Origin: Bacteroidales bacterium UBA1680
GTDB taxonomy: Bacteria; Bacteroidota; Bacteroidia; Bacteroidales; UBA932
Assembly (NCBI GenBank): GCA_002320605.1
Contig: DCKG01000011.1
Location: forward strand, 1-53,664
Length of the DNA: 53,664 nucleotides
Direction of reading: 5' to 3'
Shown here: in pieces, positions 18,662-27,174 of the stretch
How positions within the stretch are numbered: the first letter of the stretch is position 1
Layout: the number at the start of each line of letters is the position of its first letter
Translations under genes and position numbers: made by a program
The notes under the pieces: model-generated
Told to the model about the DNA's origin: nothing
The model's input: the letters and a program-made list of their open reading frames with translations, nothing else
The model's database searches: none

Positions 18662-18753
18662 CTTCTAAAAGCACACCTAGGCAGGCATAGCTTCATTTCG
18701 CACCACTGCGATGAATAGTGCCATGCCCACAAATTGCACGGACAAATCCTTCC
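18662..18753 (-). repeat. Interspersed repeat A, copy 2 (inverted)
   Basis: The reverse complement of this 92-base stretch matches 16056-16146 at about nine in ten positions by eye. It begins 21 bases after the tlpA-like stop codon. Confidence 0.85.
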
Positions 18754-18905
18754 AGCTCATAATTGTATGTTCGCGCTGCAAAAGCATCCAGACTGATATA
18801 CGCTCAGGGGTTGCAGTATTACAAAATAACTGCCCCGTCATCCTGACGAAAGGATCTATATTATCGACGGCCTAGATCCTGTAAGGAGTTAGCTCATAAA
18901 TATAC
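18754..18905. other. Gene-free stretch with a GTCATCC repeat word
   Basis: No gene is visible. At 18836-18857 the sequence GTCATCCTGACGAAAGGATC forms a short inverted repeat (ATCCT/AGGAT). Similar GTCATCC or GGATGAC words occur at 248, 287, 34700 and 34729, suggesting a dispersed family. Confidence 0.5.
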
Positions 18906-18944
18906 AAAAAAAAGTGGGTCCCTTTGATAGGACTCGCATTTTTT
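18906..18944. terminator. Bidirectional terminator between tlpA-like gene and clpB
   Basis: An 8-base stem with two G-T pairs (GTGGGTCC/GGACTCGC, 18914-18937) is flanked by an A run on the left and a T run on the right. It lies between two converging genes and could stop transcription from both sides. Confidence 0.75.
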
Positions 18945-18971
18945 CATAGGCATCAGTGCCACGCCTGAATG

Positions 18972-21179
18972 TCAGGACGAACGGTCAGATACATTTTTGT
19001 CGTGTAGGACTATCTCGCCGCCAACGGCATCGGCAACGATGCCAGAATCTTTGTGCACGGTGCCTGCAAGGATAGCCTTGGCAAGCTGGTTGACCAGCTC
19101 TCGCTGCATCAGCCTCTTGATAGGACGGGCTCCGTAAGCAGGATCGTAGCCATTCGTGACCATCCAGTCCTCAAAAGCTTTAGTAAACTCTATTGACACA
19201 TTCTCTTCGGCAAGCTTATCCTGAAGCTGCTTCATCTGTATGTGTAGGATCTCACGCACGTCATTCTGCGTCAGAGGATCGAACATTATTATCTCATCGA
19301 TTCGGTTCAAGAACTCGGGACGGACCGTGGTCTTAAGCACATCCATCACCTTCCTCTTGCACTCATCCAGCAGCTGACGCCTCTTGGCAATGTTCTGGGC
19401 CTCTTTCGTAGGGTCGGCACCAGGCTTGCCTACTTCAGGAAGCTGCTCCATGTAGCTCTGGATTATGTCAGAACCCACATTAGAAGTCATTATGAGAATC
19501 GTGTTCTTGAAATCTACGGTACGACCCTTGTTATCGGTCAGGCGACCGTCATCAAGCACCTGCAGCAGCACGTTGAACACATCCGGGTGAGCCTTCTCGA
19601 TTTCATCCAGCAAGATTACCGAATATGGTTTCCTGCGGACTGCCTCGGTCAATTGGCCTCCCTCATCGTATCCGACGTATCCCGGAGGCGCACCGACCAG
19701 ACGGCTCACCGTGTGACGCTCTTGATACTCGCTCATGTCTATTCGCGTCATCATGTTCTCGTCATTGAACAGAAACTCCGCCAGAGCCTTCGCCAGCTCG
19801 GTCTTACCCACTCCGGTCGTACCCATGAACAGGAAGGATCCAATCGGCCTTTTCTCGTTGGAAAGCCCCGCTCGAGAACGTCTTACGGCATCAGCCACGG
19901 CCTGTATGGCGGCATCCTGCCCGACCACTCTCTTGTGCAGTTCTTCTTCTATGCGCAGAAGCTTCTGTTTCTCGCTCTCGAGCATCTTCTGCACTGGGAT
20001 GCCTGTCCACTTGGCCACAACCTCAGCAATGTCCTGTGGGGTAACGGCTTCGGTGATGATAGGGTCCTTTATTTCTGCCTGCTTCTTAGTGAGCTCATCT
20101 ATCTTTTTCTGTTCATCGGCCATCTTGCCATAGCGCAGCTCGGCAACCTTGCCATAGTCACCCGCACGTTCGGCCGTCTGTGCCTGGAACTTGAAATCGT
20201 CCATCTTCTGACGAGCGTCCTGCAACCCGCGAAGAATCTCCTTCTCGTAATCCCACCTCTTCATAAGCTCATCTTTCTGAGCCTTCTTGTCTGCGAGATC
20301 TTTGTCAATCTTCTCGGACTTTAGAGAGGTGCCTTCGCGTTTCACGGCCTCTTTTTCGATTTCCAGCTGCTTGATGTCGCTGTTCAGTTCTGCAATAGGC
20401 TCCGGCACGGAATTCATCTCCAGACGAAGCTTCGAAGCGGCTTCATCGACCAGGTCTATGGCCTTATCCGGCAGGAACCTGTTGGTGATGTACCTGTGCG
20501 AGAGATTTACGGCAGAAATCAGGGCGTCATCCTCGATTTTCACCTTGTGGTGATTCTCATATTTTTCTTTCAAGCCACGGAGGATAGCGATGGACTCCGC
20601 CGGAGTCGGTTCATCGACCATGACCATCTGGAACCTTCTTTCGAGGGCCTTGTCGGTCTCGAAATATTTCTGATATTCATCAAGAGTAGTGGAGCCGATT
20701 GTCCTCAGCTCGCCACGAGCCAAGGCAGGCTTCAAAATGTTCGAAGCATCCATGGCACCTGAAGAACGGCCAGCGCCCACCAGAGTGTGAATTTCATCGA
20801 TGAATAGGATAATTTCACCATCGCTGTCCACTACCTCCTTCACGACGCCTTTCAGCCTCTCCTCAAACTCTCCCTGATACTTGGCGCCAGCGATGAGGGC
20901 ACCCATGTCCAATGAATATATCACCTTGCTTTTCAGGTTCTCCGGCACGTCACCATCCACGATCTTTTGCGCAATGCCTTCAGAAATCGCGGTCTTGCCA
21001 ACGCCAGGCTCGCCGACGAGGATAGGATTGTTCTTAGTCCTACGGCTAAGAATCTGCAGGACCCTCCTTATCTCGTCGTCCCTGCCGATGACAGGATCCA
21101 GCTTGCCTTGAGATGCCATTTCATTCAGATTGACGGCATATTTCGGAAGAAACTGAAGCTGAGTTTTGTTGTTTTCCAT
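18972..21179 (-). CDS. clpB: ClpB disaggregase lacking the N-terminal domain
   Basis: ClpB pulls proteins out of aggregates with DnaK. Two AAA+ modules are present: Walker A GEPGVGKT (56-63) with DGEIILFIDEIHTLVGAG, and GTTGVGKT (453-460) with VILLDEIEKAHPDVFN. Between them the coiled-coil middle domain (about residues 265-385) marks ClpB rather than ClpA or ClpC. The protein is 735 residues against about 860 for full ClpB. The missing part is the N-terminal Clp repeat domain: the start MENNKTQLQFLPKYAVNLNEMA is preceded by a good ribosome-binding site (AAAGGA) and no Clp-N sequence lies upstream. It resembles the short isoform other bacteria make from an internal start. Confidence 0.95.
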   Translation of the reverse strand: MENNKTQLQFLPKYAVNLNEMASQGKLDPVIGRDDEIRRVLQILSRRTKNNPILVGEPGVGKTAISEGIAQKIVDGDVPENLKSKVIYSLDMGALIAGAKYQGEFEERLKGVVKEVVDSDGEIILFIDEIHTLVGAGRSSGAMDASNILKPALARGELRTIGSTTLDEYQKYFETDKALERRFQMVMVDEPTPAESIAILRGLKEKYENHHKVKIEDDALISAVNLSHRYITNRFLPDKAIDLVDEAASKLRLEMNSVPEPIAELNSDIKQLEIEKEAVKREGTSLKSEKIDKDLADKKAQKDELMKRWDYEKEILRGLQDARQKMDDFKFQAQTAERAGDYGKVAELRYGKMADEQKKIDELTKKQAEIKDPIITEAVTPQDIAEVVAKWTGIPVQKMLESEKQKLLRIEEELHKRVVGQDAAIQAVADAVRRSRAGLSNEKRPIGSFLFMGTTGVGKTELAKALAEFLFNDENMMTRIDMSEYQERHTVSRLVGAPPGYVGYDEGGQLTEAVRRKPYSVILLDEIEKAHPDVFNVLLQVLDDGRLTDNKGRTVDFKNTILIMTSNVGSDIIQSYMEQLPEVGKPGADPTKEAQNIAKRRQLLDECKRKVMDVLKTTVRPEFLNRIDEIIMFDPLTQNDVREILHIQMKQLQDKLAEENVSIEFTKAFEDWMVTNGYDPAYGARPIKRLMQRELVNQLAKAILAGTVHKDSGIVADAVGGEIVLHDKNVSDRSS

Positions 21180-21243
21180 AATAAATTTTCCTTTCTGGCC
21201 TTATGGAGCATCGCCCTCAGAGCTAACTGAGTTAACGTGAACG

Positions 21244-21276
21244 TAAAAAGCCGTTCAGTCCAAAGACCAAACGGCT
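21244..21276 (-). terminator. Terminator after secG
   Basis: On the minus strand a 7-base stem (AGCCGTT/AACGGCT, 21249-21276) is followed by TTTTT. It closes the operon that ends with secG and separates it from clpB. Confidence 0.75.
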
Positions 21277-21348
21277 ATGAGTCAAATTATGTTCCGAATG
21301 CCTAGGGCTGACAAATTGTCAGTAGGACGTTCGTAACCCTTGAATATG

Positions 21349-21747
21349 TTACTCCGCAGGGGTTTCCTGAACCGGAGCCTGTTCCGTCGCAGGAGCCTCG
21401 CCAGAAGTCGTTTCCTGAGCTGGGTTTGCCTGTTGCGCAGGGGAGTTCGGGAACTCTGGTTGCTGAGTAGCAGATTCCTCTATCTGGTTAGTGACATCGA
21501 TGCCTGTGTTGCTGGAGCCGCTTGCTGTGAAAGAGGTGATGATTGAAACTACCAGAATGAAGGTAACGAGCCCCCAGGAAACTTTCTCGAGGATGTCGGC
21601 AGTTTGTCTTACTCCAAGAGTCTGGTTAGCGGTGACGAAGTTGCTCGCCATGCCCTCGCCCTTGCTATTCTGAAGCAAGACCACGATTACGAGCAGGATG
21701 CTCGCTATCACGATCAGTACTGTTAAAATTGTAAATAACGTACTCAT
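21349..21747 (-). CDS. secG: Preprotein translocase subunit SecG
   Basis: SecG is a small membrane subunit of the SecYEG channel. Two membrane helices are visible (about residues 5-26, TILTVLIVIASILLVIVVLLQ, and 53-75, WGLVTFILVVSIITSFTA), separated by the conserved loop LQNSKGEGMASNF. A tail of about 50 residues rich in Ala, Pro, Gln and Glu follows, as in many Bacteroidota SecG proteins. It is the last gene of a four-gene operon with a sigma-54 activator, lptE and a small conserved gene, an order I recall as conserved in this phylum. Confidence 0.93.
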   Translation of the reverse strand: MSTLFTILTVLIVIASILLVIVVLLQNSKGEGMASNFVTANQTLGVRQTADILEKVSWGLVTFILVVSIITSFTASGSSNTGIDVTNQIEESATQQPEFPNSPAQQANPAQETTSGEAPATEQAPVQETPAE

Positions 21748-21758
21748 ATTCTTATTTT

Positions 21759-22340
21759 TTAATTTTCCTGACTTAATTTTTCAATGAGGGATGCAAAGTA
21801 AGCACTTTTTTCCGGATATCGCAAGATTAGCCGGGAATAAATCTTCTTTGCCTCAGCGAAATAGCCCTGATCGGCATATATTTCGGCCAGAGTCTCGGTA
21901 CAGAATCCCAGGATGGGATCCTCCCAGCTACGAGAAGGTCTCTCTGGCTCGGAAGATAGCTTCAGATGTGCAAAAGCATCGTCGCCATCCTTCTTCACGG
22001 AGTCATATTCATCCTGAGAGAAAAAGTCCCCGCCGACAACTCTTACGGTGCGCTTATATCCGCCGTCCTCTGCCTTAGGAGTTTCCACATAGGCCTTGAC
22101 CAGCGTCAGGGCGTCCTTGTCAGAATAGTCAGCCTTATGGGAGTCTCTGAATATATTGAATATCTTTTCTCGCGAGACAACGTACAAGGCAGCGTCGGCG
22201 AACTGCTCCTCTCCCCAATTGCTCCCGCTAATGGCAGCCATCCTGGCACAAAGCTCTTTTCTGGCCAGGCCGAACCAAGGGTAAAGGTTCACCAGGCCAG
22301 TCAGTTCATCTATATTCAAAGATTTAATGTCGGTAGCCAT
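21759..22340 (-). CDS. Conserved protein between lptE and secG
   Basis: This 193-residue cytoplasmic protein has no signal peptide. It opens with NIDELTGLVNLYPWFGLARKELCARM and ends with a TPR-like helical pair (TETLAEIYADQGYFAEAKKIYSRLILRYPEKSAYFASLIEKL, about residues 148-190). It lies 6 bases after lptE and 11 bases before secG. The position between these genes is conserved in related genomes as I recall it, but I know of no function. A scaffold role linked to envelope assembly is only a guess from context. Confidence 0.8.
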   Translation of the reverse strand: MATDIKSLNIDELTGLVNLYPWFGLARKELCARMAAISGSNWGEEQFADAALYVVSREKIFNIFRDSHKADYSDKDALTLVKAYVETPKAEDGGYKRTVRVVGGDFFSQDEYDSVKKDGDDAFAHLKLSSEPERPSRSWEDPILGFCTETLAEIYADQGYFAEAKKIYSRLILRYPEKSAYFASLIEKLSQEN

Positions 22341-22346
22341 AATTAA

Positions 22347-22853
22347 TTACCATTGAGCCACGCAGGCATTGAATATGTCCTCGGCGAGTTGCTCCACGAT
22401 TTGCTCGCAAAGAGTGGACTCAACCGCATCCAGGGTGTTGGTGGAATCGTATTCAGCATAAGCGGAAAAATCCTTTTCCACGTTGTCTTCAGGATATTTG
22501 TTGTTCGTGAACTTGATGTGCACGGTCACGGTCAGCCTGTTTTTGGCCGCAACCTCATCGGCAGTGATGGCGGCTGTCCTCACGTCGTATCCGGTTATGG
22601 CACCTTCCAGCTCCATGTCTCCATCCTCGTCAACCTGCTCCAGGCGCGTCATTTTCCTGAATTTATCCTTCATCGCTTCGGTAAGGTCGTTGCTGAGGGT
22701 AGGATTCACCTTCAATGCCTTATATTCAAAATAGTTCAAGGCAATGGTCTTTACGTCGGACTGGATGGAGGTTCCCGAAAATGAATATATTCCGCAGCCG
22801 CCACTTAGGATGGCGGCGAGCGCTATGATTGCTATTGAAAGAAGCCTTCTCAT
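22347..22853 (-). CDS. lptE: LPS-assembly lipoprotein LptE
   Basis: LptE plugs the LptD barrel that inserts lipopolysaccharide into the outer membrane. The signal peptide ends in a lipobox with Cys20 (LSGGCGIYSFSG), and the GIYSFSGTSI start of the mature chain is the usual Bacteroidota LptE opening. The 168-residue length fits. The remaining sequence shows the alternating strand and helix pattern of the family, with KFTNNKYPEDNVEKDFSAYAEYD in the middle. It sits 3 bases after the sigma-54 regulator and 6 before the next gene. Confidence 0.9.
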   Translation of the reverse strand: MRRLLSIAIIALAAILSGGCGIYSFSGTSIQSDVKTIALNYFEYKALKVNPTLSNDLTEAMKDKFRKMTRLEQVDEDGDMELEGAITGYDVRTAAITADEVAAKNRLTVTVHIKFTNNKYPEDNVEKDFSAYAEYDSTNTLDAVESTLCEQIVEQLAEDIFNACVAQW

Positions 22854-22856
22854 TCC

Positions 22857-24104
22857 CTAATTTTCTGGTTTCTTGTCTAAATTATATTTCGAGATCTTTC
22901 TGTAAAGAGTCCGCTCTGACATTCCCAATTCTTGTGCCGCAAGCTTCCTGTTTCCATCGTGGCGTTCCAAAGCCTTCGCTATCAGTTCCACTTCGTTTTG
23001 TTTCAGAGACAGATTCTCTGGCTCATCCACCTTTGGATCGCTGTCTATCTCGATGATTTTCTTTATTTCAGCATGCTGACCGGGAGTTCCCTGTCCCTGC
23101 CATTCTGCATCTTCAGCAACGGGGTCGGCAGGTTTGAGGGCTGGAGCCGAGGACATGTTCCCAACCTGGGCTTTCAGATTGTCAACCTCTTGTTTCAGGT
23201 CAAGTATTGCCTTGACTATCATTTGTTTATCAGAGTCGGACAAGCCGCTCTCCATGGGAGCAGAAGAGGTGACTGGAAGCATGCTCACATTCTCGGCAGG
23301 CATGTACTGCTTCAGCGTCCGGGCATCTACTTCGCACCTTTCTGTAGAGTGCGTCAACTTCTCTGACTCAAGAGCCGCCACTGTTTCTGCCACGTTCTTG
23401 AGCTGCCTTATATTCCCTGGCCAGCGATAATTGATCAATACGTCTATCGCGTCATTTGTCAGAGTGACCTTGCTCATGCCGTATTTTTCCGAGAAATCAG
23501 AGGTGAACTTCCTGAAGAATAGGTAGATGTCCCCTTTCCTGTCCCTCAGGGCAGGCATCCTGATTTGGATGGCATTCAATCTATAATAAAGGTCTTCCCT
23601 GAATTTGCCGATGCTGACATTGTGCATTAGGTTGACGTTCGTGGCGGCTATCACTCTGACATCCGTTTTCTGCACCTTCGAAGACCCTACCTTTATGAAC
23701 TCTCCGTTTTGCAGCACTCTCAGCAATTTCGCCTGGGATGGCAAAGGCAGCTCCCCGATTTCGTCAAGAAACAGCGTGCCTCCGTCGGCCTCCTCAAAAT
23801 AGCCTTTGCGGGTCTCTATGGCACCGGTGAAAGAGCCTTTTTCATGACCGAAAAGTTCTGAATCGATCGTTCCTTCCGGGATGGCTCCGCAATTTACGGC
23901 AAAGTATTTGTTGTTTTTCCTCAGGCTGTATTGATGTATGATTTTGGGGATATTCTCTTTGCCGACGCCACTTTCCCCTGTTACGAGGACAGTAAGATCG
24001 GTAGGAGAGACTGCGACGGCAGTTTCGAGAGCTCGGTTCAGCGCCGCGTCATTCCCGATGATGTCGTATTTGTTCTTCAGTCTTTGGAGATCCTGCGTAT
24101 CCAT
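22857..24104 (-). CDS. Sigma-54-dependent transcriptional activator
   Basis: This enhancer-binding protein remodels RNA polymerase carrying sigma-54. The start MDTQDLQRLKNKYDIIG at 24104 is chosen because the upstream frame codes only an unlikely cysteine- and tyrosine-rich leader. The AAA+ domain has Walker A GESGVGKE (43-50), the sigma-54 contact loop GSFTGA (90-95) and Walker B GGTLFLDE (108-115). A Fis-type helix-turn-helix lies at the end (NRKLAAQELGMSERTLYRKISKY). There is no receiver domain in front of the ATPase, so activity is probably set by binding partners or level. It heads the lptE-secG operon. Confidence 0.93.
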   Translation of the reverse strand: MDTQDLQRLKNKYDIIGNDAALNRALETAVAVSPTDLTVLVTGESGVGKENIPKIIHQYSLRKNNKYFAVNCGAIPEGTIDSELFGHEKGSFTGAIETRKGYFEEADGGTLFLDEIGELPLPSQAKLLRVLQNGEFIKVGSSKVQKTDVRVIAATNVNLMHNVSIGKFREDLYYRLNAIQIRMPALRDRKGDIYLFFRKFTSDFSEKYGMSKVTLTNDAIDVLINYRWPGNIRQLKNVAETVAALESEKLTHSTERCEVDARTLKQYMPAENVSMLPVTSSAPMESGLSDSDKQMIVKAILDLKQEVDNLKAQVGNMSSAPALKPADPVAEDAEWQGQGTPGQHAEIKKIIEIDSDPKVDEPENLSLKQNEVELIAKALERHDGNRKLAAQELGMSERTLYRKISKYNLDKKPEN

Positions 24105-24117
24105 ATTGTCGATATAG

Positions 24118-24151
24118 TTTGACAAAGTTAAAAAATAAATGTGTATCTTTG
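24118..24151 (+). promoter_or_regulatory. Promoter of the TPR lipoprotein gene
   Basis: TTTG (24118-24121) is followed after 22 bases by TATCTTTG (24144-24151), slightly longer than the usual 19-base spacing. It points toward the gene starting at 24195. Confidence 0.6.
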
Positions 24152-24194
24152 TATACTTGCAAAAGTAGGAACACATGGTTAAAAATTAATTGAT

Positions 24195-25838
24195 ATGAAA
24201 AAGGAACTCAAACTGATGGCTGTCGCTGCACTTGCCGTGCTGGCAGCATCCTGCTCATCAGCCCAGAAAATGGTTGACGAAGCAAACAACGTAAAAGTTA
24301 CCTGCAACCCTGCCGTGCTTGAAGCCGTGGCAGGCAATGTAGATGCAGACTTGACTGTCACCTACCCTGCCAAGTACTTCATTCCTAAGGCAATTCTCGA
24401 AGTCACTCCTGTACTCGTATACAACGGAGGCGAGGCGAAGATGTCGCCTTTCATGTATCAGGGCCAGAAAGTGAAAGACAACTACAAGGTTGTTTCCAAG
24501 GATGGCGGCACCGTGAACGAGAAAGTTCATTTCGAATATGTTGAGGGAATGGAAGACTCTCATCTGGAGCTTCGCGGAGTCGTTAAATACAAAAATAAGT
24601 CTTACAAGCTTCCCGTCAGGAAGATTGCCGATGGTGTCAACACCACCTACATGCTGGTTGACAAGGGCGTATTCCCTCTCAAGGCCGACGGTTATCAGGC
24701 TATCCTGAAGCAGACCGCTGAGGGACAGATCCTGTACAACATTAACTCTGCAGACGTTCGTTCTAAAGAGCTCAAGGGTCAGTCAGTTAAGGATTTCCAG
24801 GCTGCTCTCGATGAAATCAAGGCTAATGAGAGAAAGACTCTCGTTGGGACAGAAGTCGTCGCTTACGCTTCTCCGGATGGCGGACAGAATCTCAACCAGA
24901 AACTTTCTGACAAGCGTTCCAAGACAGCTGACAAGGCTTGGGGCAAGGTCGTGAAGGGCAAGGATGTCTCTGACCCTGAGGTTAAGAGCGTCGGTCAGGA
25001 CTGGGAAGGCTTCCAGGAGCTGGTTCAGAATTCCGACATCGAAGATAAAGACCTGATTCTTCGCGTTCTGTCTATGTACAGCGATCCTGCTGTTCGTGAA
25101 AGCGAGATCAAGAACATGTCTAATGTCTACACTGACCTTAAGAGCAGCGTTCTCCCTGAGCTGCGCCGCGCTAGGTTCATTGCCAATGTTGAGTATAAGA
25201 ACTACACCGCAGACGAACTTCTCAAGCTCGTGGACGAGAACTCTGACGTCCTTGACGAGACTGCTCTTCTGCACGCAGCTACTCTCGTAAAAGACGATAA
25301 CGACAAGGTTAAGCTCTACGACAAGGCTATCGATAAATACGACAGCGATGTCGCAAGGTACAATCTCGCAGCTACATACTTCAATAACGACGAACTCAGC
25401 AAGGCAGAAAACGCTCTGTCAAAGGTTGAGGATAAGGATGCCGACTACGAGAATGCTCTCGGTGCCATTGCTCTGAGGAAGGGCAACTACGACGAGGCGC
25501 TCAAGCACTTCAAGAATTCAGGCACCAACGCTGCTCAGACCAATATCGGAATCCTCGATATTCTCCAGGGCAATTACAGCAAAGCTGTACAGGACATCAA
25601 AGACACCAAGGGCTGCTGCTCTAACCGCACCCTCGCATACATTCTGAACGGTCAGCTTGACAAAGCCGAGGCAGAAGTTAGCTGCAACCACGGTAAGGCT
25701 AACTACCTGAGGGCAATCATAGCAGCTCGCAAGGGCAATGCTTCCGACGTGAAGAAATATCTCGACATGGTTCAGAAGCAGGACAAGGCTCTTTACGAGA
25801 GGTCCCAGACCGACATCGAGTTCGCTGAATACAGATAA
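24195..25838 (+). CDS. Outer-membrane lipoprotein with OmpA-like segment and TPR repeats
   Basis: A lipobox with Cys20 (AVLAASCSSAQ) marks an exported lipoprotein of 547 residues. A beta-rich N-terminal region (about 30-150) is followed by a stretch resembling an OmpA peptidoglycan-binding core (TEVVAYASPDGGQNLNQKLSDKRSKTADKAW, about 217-247). The C-terminal half carries TPR-like helical repeats (YNLAATYFNNDELSKAENALSKV, NALGAIALRKGNYDEALKHFKNSG, LAYILNGQLDKAEAEV). It could tie the outer membrane to the cell wall while holding partner proteins. I know similar proteins in Bacteroidales but not a proven function. It has its own promoter and terminator; lysine and glutamate are abundant. Confidence 0.8.
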   Translation: MKKELKLMAVAALAVLAASCSSAQKMVDEANNVKVTCNPAVLEAVAGNVDADLTVTYPAKYFIPKAILEVTPVLVYNGGEAKMSPFMYQGQKVKDNYKVVSKDGGTVNEKVHFEYVEGMEDSHLELRGVVKYKNKSYKLPVRKIADGVNTTYMLVDKGVFPLKADGYQAILKQTAEGQILYNINSADVRSKELKGQSVKDFQAALDEIKANERKTLVGTEVVAYASPDGGQNLNQKLSDKRSKTADKAWGKVVKGKDVSDPEVKSVGQDWEGFQELVQNSDIEDKDLILRVLSMYSDPAVRESEIKNMSNVYTDLKSSVLPELRRARFIANVEYKNYTADELLKLVDENSDVLDETALLHAATLVKDDNDKVKLYDKAIDKYDSDVARYNLAATYFNNDELSKAENALSKVEDKDADYENALGAIALRKGNYDEALKHFKNSGTNAAQTNIGILDILQGNYSKAVQDIKDTKGCCSNRTLAYILNGQLDKAEAEVSCNHGKANYLRAIIAARKGNASDVKKYLDMVQKQDKALYERSQTDIEFAEYR

Positions 25839-25860
25839 TATTCCGGCTACAGGATAATCC

Positions 25861-25899
25861 AAAAAGAGACCGACCATTTTTGGCCGGCCTCTTTTTTAT
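25861..25899 (+). terminator. Terminator after the TPR lipoprotein
   Basis: A stem of about 11 base pairs (AGAGACCGACC/GGCCGGCCTCT) with a T-rich loop is followed by TTTTTT. It ends the single-gene unit upstream. Confidence 0.85.
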
Positions 25900-26152
25900 A
25901 GACTATGGAGGCGGAGACAGCTATCTTTCGGGAGGACTCCGCTTGCAAGCCTTTCAGCTCGCTTCGCTCCGGCCCCTCCCACCGTTTCCTGCGTGATCTG
26001 CGACCACTTGTCTCCGGCGGGCCCCATCCCCCTGCCCCTGTCCGGGGGTGGACACGATAACTCTTTCTCCGGTCTATGTAAACAAAGCCCGACGGTTATG
26101 AATTGCAAAAACCATCGGAGGTATCATCAAAAATGTCAGAAGATAGAAATAT
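25900..26152. other. Gene-free stretch with a GC-rich block
   Basis: Bases about 25905-26075 are markedly more GC-rich than the flanks and contain GGCGGAGACAG, GCTCGCTTCGCTCC and a CCCCTGTCCGGGG palindrome. The minus strand stays open across it, but the product (AGAKRAERLASGVLPKDS) is not protein-like. It may be a dispersed non-coding element; I find no second copy in this window. Confidence 0.45.
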
Positions 26153-26183
26153 TTTGACTCTCAAAGATAGTTCATTATATTTG
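26153..26183 (+). promoter_or_regulatory. Promoter of the AbiE-like operon
   Basis: TTTG (26153-26156) and TATATTTG (26176-26183) are 19 bases apart, matching the Bacteroides consensus exactly. The first gene starts 34 bases downstream. Confidence 0.8.
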
Positions 26184-26217
26184 TGTGTTCAATATATGCT
26201 GAACAAACAAAGAAACA

Positions 26218-27174
26218 ATGAACGAACAGGACATTATTGCAAAGGCCACCGGAAAGTTGCAGGAAATCATGCCTCAGCTTCAGATAAGCTATACAGACAG
26301 CAAGGTTTGTATAGGGAGTTACACATTTCAAGTAATCGTCAAGGGAAGCATCACCATATCCTCCCTTAACTACTTGTTGGATCAGGTTCGCGCCGTAATT
26401 TCTTCGGATACCAACGGGGCAATGATAATAAGTACTTATATCTATCCCAAACTTGCTGCCGCCCTTGCGCAGCACGGGATTGCTTCGCTGGATTGTTCAG
26501 GGAACTGCTATATATCCAAAGAACCTCTGTTCATCAACATTTCAGGGCAGAAGAAAATGGTCAATGCAGAAGATAAATCCCCATATATAGAATCCGAGCT
26601 CAAATTGATTTTCCATCTGCTCTCCTCTGAAGCCAATCTCCGGAAGCCCTATCGTCAGATAAGTCAGGAAACAGGACTTTCCCTTGGCACGATCAGCAAC
26701 TGTTTTGACAAGCTGGTCAAAGACGGCTCATTGGTAAAGGCCGGTTCAAAACGGTTCTTCAGCGATAGCAGGAAGCTGACGGATACCTGGCAACTGGAAT
26801 TTAACCAGTCCATGAAAAGGAAATTGTTTATACAGAGCTATTCCTTTATCAACGACCAAGCAAGGAGCAGATGGGAAGCATTGGTTCTGCCAGAGGGAAT
26901 GTATTGGGGTGGCGAAAGTGGCGCATATCTTCTTGACAGATATTTGAAACCGGAAAAATTCACCATCTATTCCGATGTAATTGGCAACTCTCTTCTTGGG
27001 ACAGGAGCCTTTATTCCTGCTGAAAACGGCGAAGTCAGGGTATATCGTAAGTTCTGGAATGGCACAGGAGGGCTGACAATAGCGCCAAAATTAATGATTT
27101 ATGCTGACTTGATGGGATCCGGAGACAGCCGCTGCCTGGAAGCTGCTAAAAGAATCATGGACTATGAAGACTGA
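26218..27174 (+). CDS. AbiEi-type antitoxin or regulator
   Basis: AbiEi proteins are the DNA-binding, autoregulating partners of AbiEii nucleotidyltransferase toxins in abortive phage infection. The 318-residue product has an N-terminal restriction-fold-like region (KVCIGSYTFQVIVKGSITISSLNYLLDQVRAVI) and a winged helix-turn-helix in the middle (QISQETGLSLGTISNCFDKLVKDGSLVKAGSKRFF, about residues 143-178). The C-terminal part contains the LPEGMYWGGESGAYLL block that I associate with AbiEi-family C-terminal domains. It overlaps the next gene by 11 bases and has a consensus promoter. The family call is from motif shape and from the partner gene. Confidence 0.72.
   Translation: MNEQDIIAKATGKLQEIMPQLQISYTDSKVCIGSYTFQVIVKGSITISSLNYLLDQVRAVISSDTNGAMIISTYIYPKLAAALAQHGIASLDCSGNCYISKEPLFINISGQKKMVNAEDKSPYIESELKLIFHLLSSEANLRKPYRQISQETGLSLGTISNCFDKLVKDGSLVKAGSKRFFSDSRKLTDTWQLEFNQSMKRKLFIQSYSFINDQARSRWEALVLPEGMYWGGESGAYLLDRYLKPEKFTIYSDVIGNSLLGTGAFIPAENGEVRVYRKFWNGTGGLTIAPKLMIYADLMGSGDSRCLEAAKRIMDYED

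Noticed and set aside
19587..20324. A 245-codon plus-strand frame opposite clpB
   Set aside because: It lies wholly within the conserved ClpB sequence and has no recognisable domains.
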